Shown here: one piece after another, positions 27,146-34,555 of the stretch
How the letters are laid out: every line of letters starts with the position of its first letter
Numbering within the stretch: position 1 is the first letter of the stretch
Assembly (NCBI GenBank): GCA_000155435.1
Contig: DS990262.1
Span: 471,062 to 535,061 of the forward strand
DNA length: 64,000 nt
From: Clostridiales bacterium 1_7_47FAA
Lineage (GTDB): Bacteria > Bacillota > Clostridia > Lachnospirales > Lachnospiraceae
Direction of reading: 5' to 3'
Program-made: the position numbers and the translations under genes
The notes under the pieces: model-generated
Database searches by the model: none
Seen by the model: the letters and a program-made list of their open reading frames with translations, nothing else
Told to the model about the DNA's origin: nothing

Positions 27146-27967
27146 GTGAAAAGAGAGATTAAGGATGCAGCGGATTATGAAGCGCTGTATAAACGGGAAA
27201 AATTAAAGTATATTGGCCTGTCGGCAGCAGGAATCATACTATTTTTGTCAATATGGGAAATCTCAGTGAGGACCGGCCTTGTTAATCCGTCAAAGCTGGT
27301 CCCGCCATCCCAGATCCTGGCAGGCTGTTACAAAAAACTATGGGATAAAAGTCCGGATGGGGCCACGCTGATGCAGAACCTGTTTGCCAGCCTCAGGTTG
27401 TCCCTGAGTGGGTTTGGGATGGCAATCATAATAGGGACCCCCTTGGGTCTATTGATGGGATGGTATAAACCGGTTCAGAAATTAGTCAACCCAATCTTTG
27501 AATTGATACGTCCCATACCTGCAATTGCCTGGATACCGCTGATTATCCTGGTTCTTGGAATCGGCAATCTGGCCAAGTCTTTTATTATCTTTTTTGCTGC
27601 GTTTGTCCCAATTGTCATCAACTCTTATACAGGAATCCGTCAGGTTAATAAAACATATGTGAATTTTTCAAGAACCTGCGGAGCCAGTAACTGGACCATT
27701 TTTCTGAAAGTAGGGGTTCCATCCTCCCTGCCAATGATTTTCGGGGGATATAAGGTTTCCCTCGGCAATGCATGGTCAACCCTTGTGGCAGCGGAAATGC
27801 TGGCATCTGACCGGGGTCTTGGCTACATGATACTGATGGGACGCCAATATGGAAAAATCAACATCATCCTTATGGGAATGGCTGTCATAGGAGTGGTGGG
27901 GGTCATCCTGTATGCACTGTTAAGTATAGTGGAGGGTTATGTTGTGAAAGGACGGTTTGGTTCATGA
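27146..27967 (+). CDS. ABC transporter permease 1 (SsuC/TauC-like)
   Basis: 273 residues, about six membrane helices. PPSQILAGCYKKLWD and the PIFELIRPIPAIAWIPLII stretch are hallmarks of the SsuC/TauC family; the EAA loop follows (FSRTCGASNWTIFLKVGVPSSLP). GTG at 27146 is taken as start because AGGCAGGAG precedes it with proper spacing; an ATG two bases earlier is followed at once by a stop. It overlaps permease 2 by 4 nt. It pairs with permease 2 as a heterodimer. Confidence 0.9.
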   Translation: MKREIKDAADYEALYKREKLKYIGLSAAGIILFLSIWEISVRTGLVNPSKLVPPSQILAGCYKKLWDKSPDGATLMQNLFASLRLSLSGFGMAIIIGTPLGLLMGWYKPVQKLVNPIFELIRPIPAIAWIPLIILVLGIGNLAKSFIIFFAAFVPIVINSYTGIRQVNKTYVNFSRTCGASNWTIFLKVGVPSSLPMIFGGYKVSLGNAWSTLVAAEMLASDRGLGYMILMGRQYGKINIILMGMAVIGVVGVILYALLSIVEGYVVKGRFGS

Positions 27968-28728
27968 AAAATAAAAATATATGGCTGAACTTGCTGTCGG
28001 TCCTGTCTGTCGTCTTATTAATACTGGCGTGGTGCGCGGTTTCCATGAACCCAGACGGGATGATCCCAACACCCTTTGCTGTATGGGAACGGTTCCTGCT
28101 GCTTCTGGATAAACCAATCAGCGGCGCTAACATCGGCATCCATATCGTGGACAGCCTGCGCAGGGTTTTTATGGGCTGGCTGGCAGCAACCCTGGTTGGG
28201 GTCCTGTTTGGACTGATGTTAGGATGGAACAGGACGTTCTCTGCCGTATGCAAGCCTGTATTTGAGATGATACGCCCTATTCCGGCCATTGCCTGGATAC
28301 CTCTGATTACAATCTGGCTGGGGGTGGGGGAGACATCAAAGATAGTAATTGTTTTTATCGGCGCGGTGATGCCCATTGTGGTCAATACATATACGGGCGT
28401 GTCCATGGTTCCGGAACTGAACATTAATGTGGGAAAGATATTCGGAGCCAACAGCCGCCAGATGTTCTTAAAGATTGTACTGCCCTCCTCCCTTCCCGCT
28501 ATATTCGCAGGCCTTAAAACCGCGGTGGGGGTAGCATGGACAGTGGTGCTGGCAGCAGAAATGATTTCAGCTAAAACAGGTCTTGGCTATATTGTTAACC
28601 TTGGTTCCAACAGCGCGGATATCGCGCTGGTTGTCATTGGGATTATTGTGATTGCGGTGATTGGCGCATTGCTGTCAGCAGTGCTGACCAGGGTGGAAAG
28701 GTGGTTGTGCCCGTGGAAAGAAGAGTGA
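27964..28728 (+). CDS. ABC transporter permease 2 (SsuC/TauC-like)
   Basis: 254 residues, six membrane helices. It has the same PVFEMIRPIPAIAWIPLITI core as permease 1 and an EAA loop (KIFGANSRQMFLKIVLPSSL). Translationally coupled to permease 1 by an ATGA overlap and to the next ATPase by a GTGA overlap. Two different permease chains in an SsuC-type importer are unusual; most such systems use a homodimer. Confidence 0.9.
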   Translation: MKNKNIWLNLLSVLSVVLLILAWCAVSMNPDGMIPTPFAVWERFLLLLDKPISGANIGIHIVDSLRRVFMGWLAATLVGVLFGLMLGWNRTFSAVCKPVFEMIRPIPAIAWIPLITIWLGVGETSKIVIVFIGAVMPIVVNTYTGVSMVPELNINVGKIFGANSRQMFLKIVLPSSLPAIFAGLKTAVGVAWTVVLAAEMISAKTGLGYIVNLGSNSADIALVVIGIIVIAVIGALLSAVLTRVERWLCPWKEE

Positions 28729-29474
28729 AGCTGCGGCTGGAGGACATTAATAAGACCATGTTTTCCAGAACCAGGGCTAATTTAATCATAGATGATATTT
28801 CGTTTGATATTTATGAAAATGAATTTTTGGTCATACTGGGTCCGGGACAGGCCGGGAAGACGGTCCTTCTGAATATGATAGCAGGGCTTTACCCGCCCAC
28901 ATCCGGCAGTATCCAATATGAGGGGAAGGAAATCCATGGAGTGGACCCAAGGATATCCATGGTATTCCAGAAAACAGCCCTGCTTCCATGGAGGACCGTC
29001 ATGGGAAATGTATCCTTTGGTCCGGAACTGGCAGGCTGTCCGGCCAGGCAGATGGAGGCGGACGCCAGACATTATATTGACCTTGTGGGGCTGAATGGAT
29101 TTGAGAAGAGCTATCCGCGCCAGCTGTCCGGCGGTATGAAGCAGAGGGTTGGGATTGCAAGGGCATACTGTGCCGGCCCGGAGGTCCTGATCATGGATGA
29201 ACCGTTTGGGGCCCTTGACGCACAGACACGGTATATGATGGAGGATAAAATCCTGGAGATTTGGGAAAAGGAAAAGAAGACCATTATATTTGTGACAAAC
29301 AATATAGAGGAGGCATGTTACCTGGGGGAGCGTGTGATCCTGCTCAGCAAGTGTCCGGCAAAGGTCAAGAAAATCTATGACCTAAGCGATTTTCCAAGAC
29401 CAAGGGATAATCTGGATAAGGAATTCATGAGGATAAGGCAGGAGATTTCTGCCAATACGGATCTGCCGTTTTAG
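28725..29474 (+). CDS. ABC transporter ATPase 1 (SsuB/TauB-like)
   Basis: 249 residues. Walker A GPGQAGKT (an unusual but valid P-loop), Q-loop VFQKTALLPW, canonical signature LSGGMKQRVGIARA, Walker B VLIMDEPFGALD. The switch histidine position reads VTNNIEEA, with Asn instead of His. GTG 28725 gives a GTGA overlap with the preceding stop and is preferred to in-frame GTGs at 28701-28713. It likely forms a heterodimer with ATPase 2. Confidence 0.88.
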   Translation: MKLRLEDINKTMFSRTRANLIIDDISFDIYENEFLVILGPGQAGKTVLLNMIAGLYPPTSGSIQYEGKEIHGVDPRISMVFQKTALLPWRTVMGNVSFGPELAGCPARQMEADARHYIDLVGLNGFEKSYPRQLSGGMKQRVGIARAYCAGPEVLIMDEPFGALDAQTRYMMEDKILEIWEKEKKTIIFVTNNIEEACYLGERVILLSKCPAKVKKIYDLSDFPRPRDNLDKEFMRIRQEISANTDLPF

Positions 29475-29529
29475 GGCAGATGGCGGGAATGGATGTTCAG
29501 ACACGCCCTAAGGGCAGGATGGAGGGCTT

Positions 29530-30276
29530 ATGGAAGAAGTGAGGGATAAGGTCCAGGTAATGGATCTTTCAAAGAACTTTGGGGATTTAAAAGTACTGGA
29601 AAACTGCAATTTTTCAATCCGGCAGGGGGAGTTTGTGTGCGTGGTAGGGCCAACAGGCTGCGGCAAGACCACGTTCTTAAACCTGTTATGCTGCCTGATT
29701 AAACCTACTTCGGGGAAAATCCTGATTGACGGAGAGGAGGCAGACCCTAAAAAACATAATTTTTCCTTTGTGTTCCAGGAACCGTCGGCATTTCCATGGC
29801 TCACGGTGGAGCAGAACATGCGCTATGGATTGGAACTGAAAAAGGCGCCCAAGGCATACATAGACGAGCAGGTGGAGAAGGTCCTGAACCTGATGGGAAT
29901 GGAGGATATGAGAAAGAAATATCCATGTGAGCTATCAGTCAGCGCTGAGCAGAAAATCGTGATCGGCAGGGCATTTGCAATGCAGCCGGACCTGCTGCTT
30001 ATGGATGAGCCTTATGGACAGATGGATATTAAAAGCAGGTTCTATCTGGAGGATGAAGTGATACGGCTGTGGCGGGAACTTAAATCAACCGTGATCTTCA
30101 TCACCCATAACATTGAGGAAGCCGTATATCTTGCGGAGCGCGTCCTGATCCTTACGCAGAAGCCGGCAAATGTAAAGGAGGAAGTGACGGTCGGCCTGCC
30201 ATATCCCAGAAATATTGCAGATGATGGTTTCATGAAAATACGGAAGTATGTGACGGACCAGATCCGTTGGTGGTAA
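29530..30276 (+). CDS. ABC transporter ATPase 2 with degenerate signature motif
   Basis: 248 residues. Walker A GPTGCGKTT and the switch histidine (ITHNIEEAVYL) are intact, but the signature reads LSVSAEQKIVIGRA instead of LSGGQ and Walker B continues DEPYGQMD instead of DEPFGALD. With ATPase 1, which has a good signature but lacks the switch His, this gives one composite consensus ATP site and one degenerate site, as in asymmetric heterodimeric ABC proteins. Part of the importer with two distinct permeases. Confidence 0.87.
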   Translation: MEEVRDKVQVMDLSKNFGDLKVLENCNFSIRQGEFVCVVGPTGCGKTTFLNLLCCLIKPTSGKILIDGEEADPKKHNFSFVFQEPSAFPWLTVEQNMRYGLELKKAPKAYIDEQVEKVLNLMGMEDMRKKYPCELSVSAEQKIVIGRAFAMQPDLLLMDEPYGQMDIKSRFYLEDEVIRLWRELKSTVIFITHNIEEAVYLAERVLILTQKPANVKEEVTVGLPYPRNIADDGFMKIRKYVTDQIRWW

Positions 30277-30287
30277 AGGAGCAGAAA

Positions 30288-31058
30288 GTGGATAATTTAT
30301 TTGATTTGACAGGAAAAAAGGCAATTGTCACAGGGGCGGCCCAGGGACTTGGAAAGGCTATGGCCCAGGGACTTAACAGGTACGGCTGTGAGATCGTGGT
30401 TCTGGATTTGAATAAGGAGATAGACAGGATTGCAGGGAGCATGGCAGGCCGGGAGGCCCCCATGCATGGAGTGGTCTGTGACCTCTCGGATGAAGACAGC
30501 TTAAAAAGAGGGTTTGACAGGGCATTGGAGCTGCTGGGGGGAAAGCTTCACATCCTGGTTAATAATGCTGGCGTGAACCTGAGAAAAAGCCTTGCTGAAT
30601 GTACTGCGGATGAATGGGATTTTGTCTTTAAGGTTAATTCCAAGGCCCCGTTTCTTCTGACCCAGCTGGCGGCAGAGGTGATGAAGCCTCAGAAATATGG
30701 GAAAATCATCAATATTGCCTCACTTCTGGCTTTTGTGGGCGCATTTAACAATGCCTCCTATGCGGCCTCGAAAGGCTCTGTCTTACTTCAGACCAGATCC
30801 TTCTCCAATGAACTGGCATCCCATGGAATCTGCGTGAATGCCATTGCACCGGGATACTTTAAGACAGACCTGAATTCACCGGAAAGGATGAAGGTCTTAG
30901 GCGAGGATTTCATGACCAGTATTAACCTCAGGATTCCTGCAGGCCATTGGGGGGAGCCTGAGGATTTACAGGGGGCTGCTGTTTTCCTTGCTTCCCGGGC
31001 ATCGGACTATGTCACGGGACTTTGCATTAATGTGGACGGAGGCTTTTTAGCCAGATAG
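30288..31058 (+). CDS. Short-chain dehydrogenase/reductase (gluconate-5-dehydrogenase-like)
   Basis: 256 residues. Cofactor motif TGAAQGLG, NNAG, catalytic Ser in NIASLLAF and YAASK (Tyr/Lys) are all present. The DLTGKKAIVTGAAQGLGKAM start resembles sugar-acid SDRs such as 2-deoxy-D-gluconate or gluconate 5-dehydrogenase. A GTG at 30288 preceded by AAAGGAG is preferred to GTG 30267, which overlaps the ATPase. Probably oxidises or reduces the imported substrate. Confidence 0.87.
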   Translation: MDNLFDLTGKKAIVTGAAQGLGKAMAQGLNRYGCEIVVLDLNKEIDRIAGSMAGREAPMHGVVCDLSDEDSLKRGFDRALELLGGKLHILVNNAGVNLRKSLAECTADEWDFVFKVNSKAPFLLTQLAAEVMKPQKYGKIINIASLLAFVGAFNNASYAASKGSVLLQTRSFSNELASHGICVNAIAPGYFKTDLNSPERMKVLGEDFMTSINLRIPAGHWGEPEDLQGAAVFLASRASDYVTGLCINVDGGFLAR

Positions 31059-31069
31059 GAGGACGTAAG

Positions 31070-32092
31070 TTGAAGGCAGTATACATAACCAAAGAACATA
31101 AGATGGAAATCAGGGAGCTTCCAAAGCCTGATATCAGACAGGCGGATGATGTGCTGATAAGGATTACCGCCGCATCCATCTGTGCCTGTGACAGTGAGAT
31201 AGCAGAGGGCAGCCATCCGTTTGCAGGAACGGAAATGATCCTGGGCCATGAATTCGGAGGAATCGTCGAGGCGGCCGGGAGCGCTGTCACTGACTTAAAA
31301 CCAGGCGATAAGGTATGTGTGGATCCGGTGACATCGTGCGGCAAATGTCCGTCCTGCAGGCGCAAAAGACCCAATATATGCCTTTCCCTGCGGACCATGG
31401 GAGTTCACCGCAACGGCGGGTTTACGGAGTATGTGTGCGTCAGCAGGAAACAGGTTCATGCATACCGGGACCAAACGATTTCCAATGAGCTGCTGTCGCT
31501 GGCAGAACCTTTCAGCATAGGAGCCCAGACTAATTACAGGGCCGGCACAGGATCTCTTGACAAGGTTGTGGTCATTGGCTCCGGCGCAATCGGTCTTTGT
31601 GCGATGCAGGCTGCCAGGATGCGCGGCGCGGCAGTCATGATGACCGATGTAATAGAAAACAGGCTATCCCGCGCCCGGGATATGGGGGCTGATCTGACGG
31701 CGGATGTATCAAGGAAAGATTTTCATAAGACAGTAATGGATTTTACCGATGGGCAGGGGGCGGATGTCATAATCAATACAGCCTGTGTGGCAGGAAGCAT
31801 GGAGGAATCCATAGCCGCGGCAGCTTACGGCGCAAGGATTGTGACCGTAGGGCTGGTTTCTTACCCAAGCCAGATACCACAGTCCGAGCTGACGAAAAAA
31901 GAACTGGGCATCTATGGATCCAGATTAAGTACGCGCCTATTCCCCATGGTAGTGGATGGCATTGACAGGGGAAAACTCACACCGGACAGACTGGTTACGC
32001 ATAGATTCCATTTTACGGAGATTGAGAAAGGATTTGAAATCATAAAGACCCAGCCTCAAAACGTGTGCAAGGTGGTTCTTACATTTGATTAG
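31070..32092 (+). CDS. Zinc-dependent medium-chain alcohol/polyol dehydrogenase
   Basis: 340 residues. Catalytic-zinc region (CACDSEIAEG and GHEFGGIVEAAG), structural zinc cysteines in CGKCPSCRRKRPNIC and an NAD Rossmann motif (VIGSGAIGLCAMQAA). It resembles threonine, sorbitol or galactitol-type dehydrogenases. TTG start with a perfect AGGAGG 7 nt upstream. Works beside the SDR in the same operon, which suggests two successive oxidation/reduction steps or epimerisation through a keto intermediate. Confidence 0.88.
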   Translation: MKAVYITKEHKMEIRELPKPDIRQADDVLIRITAASICACDSEIAEGSHPFAGTEMILGHEFGGIVEAAGSAVTDLKPGDKVCVDPVTSCGKCPSCRRKRPNICLSLRTMGVHRNGGFTEYVCVSRKQVHAYRDQTISNELLSLAEPFSIGAQTNYRAGTGSLDKVVVIGSGAIGLCAMQAARMRGAAVMMTDVIENRLSRARDMGADLTADVSRKDFHKTVMDFTDGQGADVIINTACVAGSMEESIAAAAYGARIVTVGLVSYPSQIPQSELTKKELGIYGSRLSTRLFPMVVDGIDRGKLTPDRLVTHRFHFTEIEKGFEIIKTQPQNVCKVVLTFD

Positions 32093-32125
32093 GGTGTGTT
32101 CGTATGAAATATGAGGAGGGTGCAG

Positions 32126-33565
32126 ATGAGAATCGATTTTGAATATGGAACAGGGGTTATGGGTGCGGAACTTCCGGATGAACTGACAGACGTGTTCATT
32201 CCCGGAAAAACAGTGCCGGATCCCCCGTATATCCCGGAGGACCTGGTTGAGGATAAGACCAGGGAATCTGTCAGGAATCCCATTGGTATGGAGCCGCTTA
32301 GCAGGCTGGCCCATAAAGGCAGCAAGGCCACTATCGTGATTCCTGATATTGTAAAGGGAGGAACACAGCCAACCTCCCACAGAAAGGTATCCATCAAGGT
32401 GATATTGGAGGAATTATATGCAGCCGGAGTGGAGAAAAAGGATATCCTTCTGATCTTTTCCAACGGCCTTCACCCCAGGACAAACGTTTCAGAGATGAAG
32501 GTAATCCTGGGACCGGAACTGTTTGGTGAATTCCATGGGACCGGGCAGATAATCAGCCATGACAGCGAGGACTATGAACATCTGGTGGATCTGGGATGTA
32601 CGGCCAGGGGGGACAGGGTCATCATGAATAAGTATGTCTATGACTCAGATATCGCTGTCCTGATTGGACATACCCAGGGCAATCCCTATGGAGGATACTC
32701 CGGCGCCTATAAACATTGCGCCACCGGAATCACGCACTGGAGGAGCATAGCTACCCACCACGTGCCCGAGGTCATGCACAGACAGGACTTTGTTCCGGTC
32801 AGCGGGACATCCCTGATGCGCTCCAAATTTGATGAGATCGGCATGTATATGGAAGAATGCATGGGCAGGAAATTTTTCTGCTGCGATGCAGTGCTGGACA
32901 CCTGTTCCCGCCAGATTGAGATTAACAGCGGATATGCTAAGGAGATGCAGGCCCTTTCCTGGATTACCGCGGACAAGCGGACCTATGTCCATTGGGCGGA
33001 AAAAAAGTATGATATCATGGTATTTGGTATGCCTCAGGATTTCCATTACGGTAATGGCATGGGGACGAATCCCATCCAGATGATGCAGGCACTTTCAGCC
33101 CAGGTCATACGCCACAAGCGGGTCATGAGCGACCGGTGTGTCATAATCTGTTCCTCCATCTGCAATGGATATTTCCATGATGAGCGGTGGCCTTACCTGA
33201 GGGAACTTTATGACCTGTTCCAGCATGACTACAACCAGATCCTGCCGGATATGAACCGCTATGGCGAGTACTTTGCCACAAATTCGGAATATATCCGCAA
33301 ATACCGGTTTGCAGGCGCATTCCATCCGTTCCATGGCTTCTCCATGATGAGCTGCGGCCATATTGCGGAGATGAACACGGCGGCCATCTATATTGTTGGG
33401 GCCCAGGAGCCGGGAATTGCCCGCGGGATGGGATTAAAGACAAGGGCCAGCTTCGAAGAGGCATTGGCGGATGCCATGAAGAAATATACCGGGAACCAGC
33501 CGAATATCCTGGCCCTGCCCATGGCATTTAAACTGGGCGCAGTACATCTTTGCATGAAGGAATGA
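32126..33565 (+). CDS. LarA-family (nickel-pincer) racemase/epimerase-like protein
   Basis: 479 residues. It shows the LarA/DUF2088 pattern: SNGLHPRTN with the conserved His near residue 120, GHTQGNPYGGYSGAYKHCATG containing the lysine that forms the thioamide link to the cofactor, and ITHWRSIATHH with further histidines. LarA uses the nickel-pincer nucleotide to shift hydride on alpha-hydroxy acids; paralogues act on malate, gluconate and others. Cofactor genes larB/C/E are not in this window. GAGGAGG precedes ATG 32126. Last gene of the cluster. Confidence 0.82.
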   Translation: MRIDFEYGTGVMGAELPDELTDVFIPGKTVPDPPYIPEDLVEDKTRESVRNPIGMEPLSRLAHKGSKATIVIPDIVKGGTQPTSHRKVSIKVILEELYAAGVEKKDILLIFSNGLHPRTNVSEMKVILGPELFGEFHGTGQIISHDSEDYEHLVDLGCTARGDRVIMNKYVYDSDIAVLIGHTQGNPYGGYSGAYKHCATGITHWRSIATHHVPEVMHRQDFVPVSGTSLMRSKFDEIGMYMEECMGRKFFCCDAVLDTCSRQIEINSGYAKEMQALSWITADKRTYVHWAEKKYDIMVFGMPQDFHYGNGMGTNPIQMMQALSAQVIRHKRVMSDRCVIICSSICNGYFHDERWPYLRELYDLFQHDYNQILPDMNRYGEYFATNSEYIRKYRFAGAFHPFHGFSMMSCGHIAEMNTAAIYIVGAQEPGIARGMGLKTRASFEEALADAMKKYTGNQPNILALPMAFKLGAVHLCMKE

Positions 33566-33572
33566 TGGATTC

Positions 33573-33591
33573 CGCCCCTGTACCCGGGGCG
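33573..33591 (+). terminator. Hairpin after the catabolic cluster
   Basis: CGCCCC pairs with GGGGCG around TGTACCC, 7 nt after the LarA-like stop. No T-run follows, so termination would be weak. The rest of 33592-33765 holds no recognised feature except a good ribosome binding site (AGGAGG) at about 33751. Confidence 0.5.
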
Positions 33592-33765
33592 TGTTAAGAT
33601 GAAAATAGATGAAAAATAATAAAGGCTTAAGGGAATTTTCATTGATATTTCTTTCTCCAGGTGTTAAGCTTCAGTAGGGTATATCCAAGCGGAGGCGGAT
33701 TCACAGGCCCGCCCGGATGATCCCGGATTACACCATGTATCATACAGCACAGGAGGAAACGTATC

Positions 33766-34401
33766 ATGAAGAAACATTCATTCATCATAGCGGCCGCTGC
33801 CATAGCGGCAACCATTGCCCTTGGGACCGCGTGTGCCAAGAAGCCGGCGGTGGAGACCATGGAGACAGTTACCAGCGCGGCCCCCACGGAGGAAACCACA
33901 AAGCCGCAGCCCACAGGGACACAGCCGGAGGAGACCACGGCCAAAGCGCCGGAGTCCAAGGAGATGTACCATATGCTTCAGGGCACCGTCACCAAGGTCA
34001 CGGGCGACGGGGATGTGTTCACGCTCCGGGCGGATGACGGCAGGGATTATGATATCAGGCCGGCTGACATAAGGGACGTGGAGGTTGAGATTGCAGAGGA
34101 TGTACAGATTGCCATTGCCTATATCGGAGGGCCGCTGGGGGAGCTTAAGGACGTGACCCTGGTGGTGGCGCTGCCGGAGCAGGAGGAGTGGAGCATCCTT
34201 ACGGAGAAGGGGACCACCACGGCCAATGCCATGAGCAGCTTTACCATGAAGACGGACGACGGACAGGAACTCAGCTTTTTAAAGGATAACTGCCCCATAG
34301 AGGACGGGTCCCTGGCCGGGGACAGCGGGGATGAGGTGAGCGTGACCTATGTAAATTCCCAGGGGGTGAACTACCCGGTGGAGATTAAGTCTGCAAAGTA
34401 A
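33766..34401 (+). CDS. Putative lipoprotein of unknown function
   Basis: 211 residues. Signal peptide (HSFIIAAAAIAATIALG) ending in a TAC lipobox-like site (Cys about 23), a Thr/Pro/Glu linker to about residue 65, then a beta-rich domain. MLQGTVTKVTGDGDVFTLRA and MSSFTMKTDDGQELSF look like two related half-repeats, suggesting a duplicated OB- or DUF-type fold. Single-gene unit between the catabolic cluster and an ABC-F gene. Function not recognised. Confidence 0.65.
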   Translation: MKKHSFIIAAAAIAATIALGTACAKKPAVETMETVTSAAPTEETTKPQPTGTQPEETTAKAPESKEMYHMLQGTVTKVTGDGDVFTLRADDGRDYDIRPADIRDVEVEIAEDVQIAIAYIGGPLGELKDVTLVVALPEQEEWSILTEKGTTTANAMSSFTMKTDDGQELSFLKDNCPIEDGSLAGDSGDEVSVTYVNSQGVNYPVEIKSAK

Positions 34402-34432
34402 TGGCAAATCTCCGGGATTTTATGAAAAACCC

Positions 34433-34461
34433 TTGCAAAATAAGCATTTTCCTTGTACAAT
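34433..34461 (+). promoter_or_regulatory. Promoter of the ABC-F gene
   Basis: TTGCAA (34433-34438), 17-bp spacer, TACAAT (34456-34461). Start is expected at about 34468, giving a leader of 88 nt that contains a terminator-like hairpin. Confidence 0.72.
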
Positions 34462-34484
34462 CTGATAATGGGTAAACAGCGTGG

Positions 34485-34512
34485 AAGAGGGGCCGTATAT
34501 GACCCCTCTTTT
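34485..34512 (+). promoter_or_regulatory. Terminator-like attenuator in the ABC-F leader
   Basis: AAGAGGGG (34485-34492) pairs perfectly with CCCCTCTT (34503-34510), followed by TTTT. It lies between the promoter and the ABC-F start, where antibiotic-responsive ABC-F genes often carry ribosome-controlled attenuators. A 17-codon frame from ATG 34468 (MGKQRGRGAVYDPSFNG) spans the hairpin but has no ribosome binding site. Confidence 0.55.
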
Positions 34513-34555
34513 AATGGATAGCATTATAAAAGCAGATAAAAGAAAGGGTACGAAC

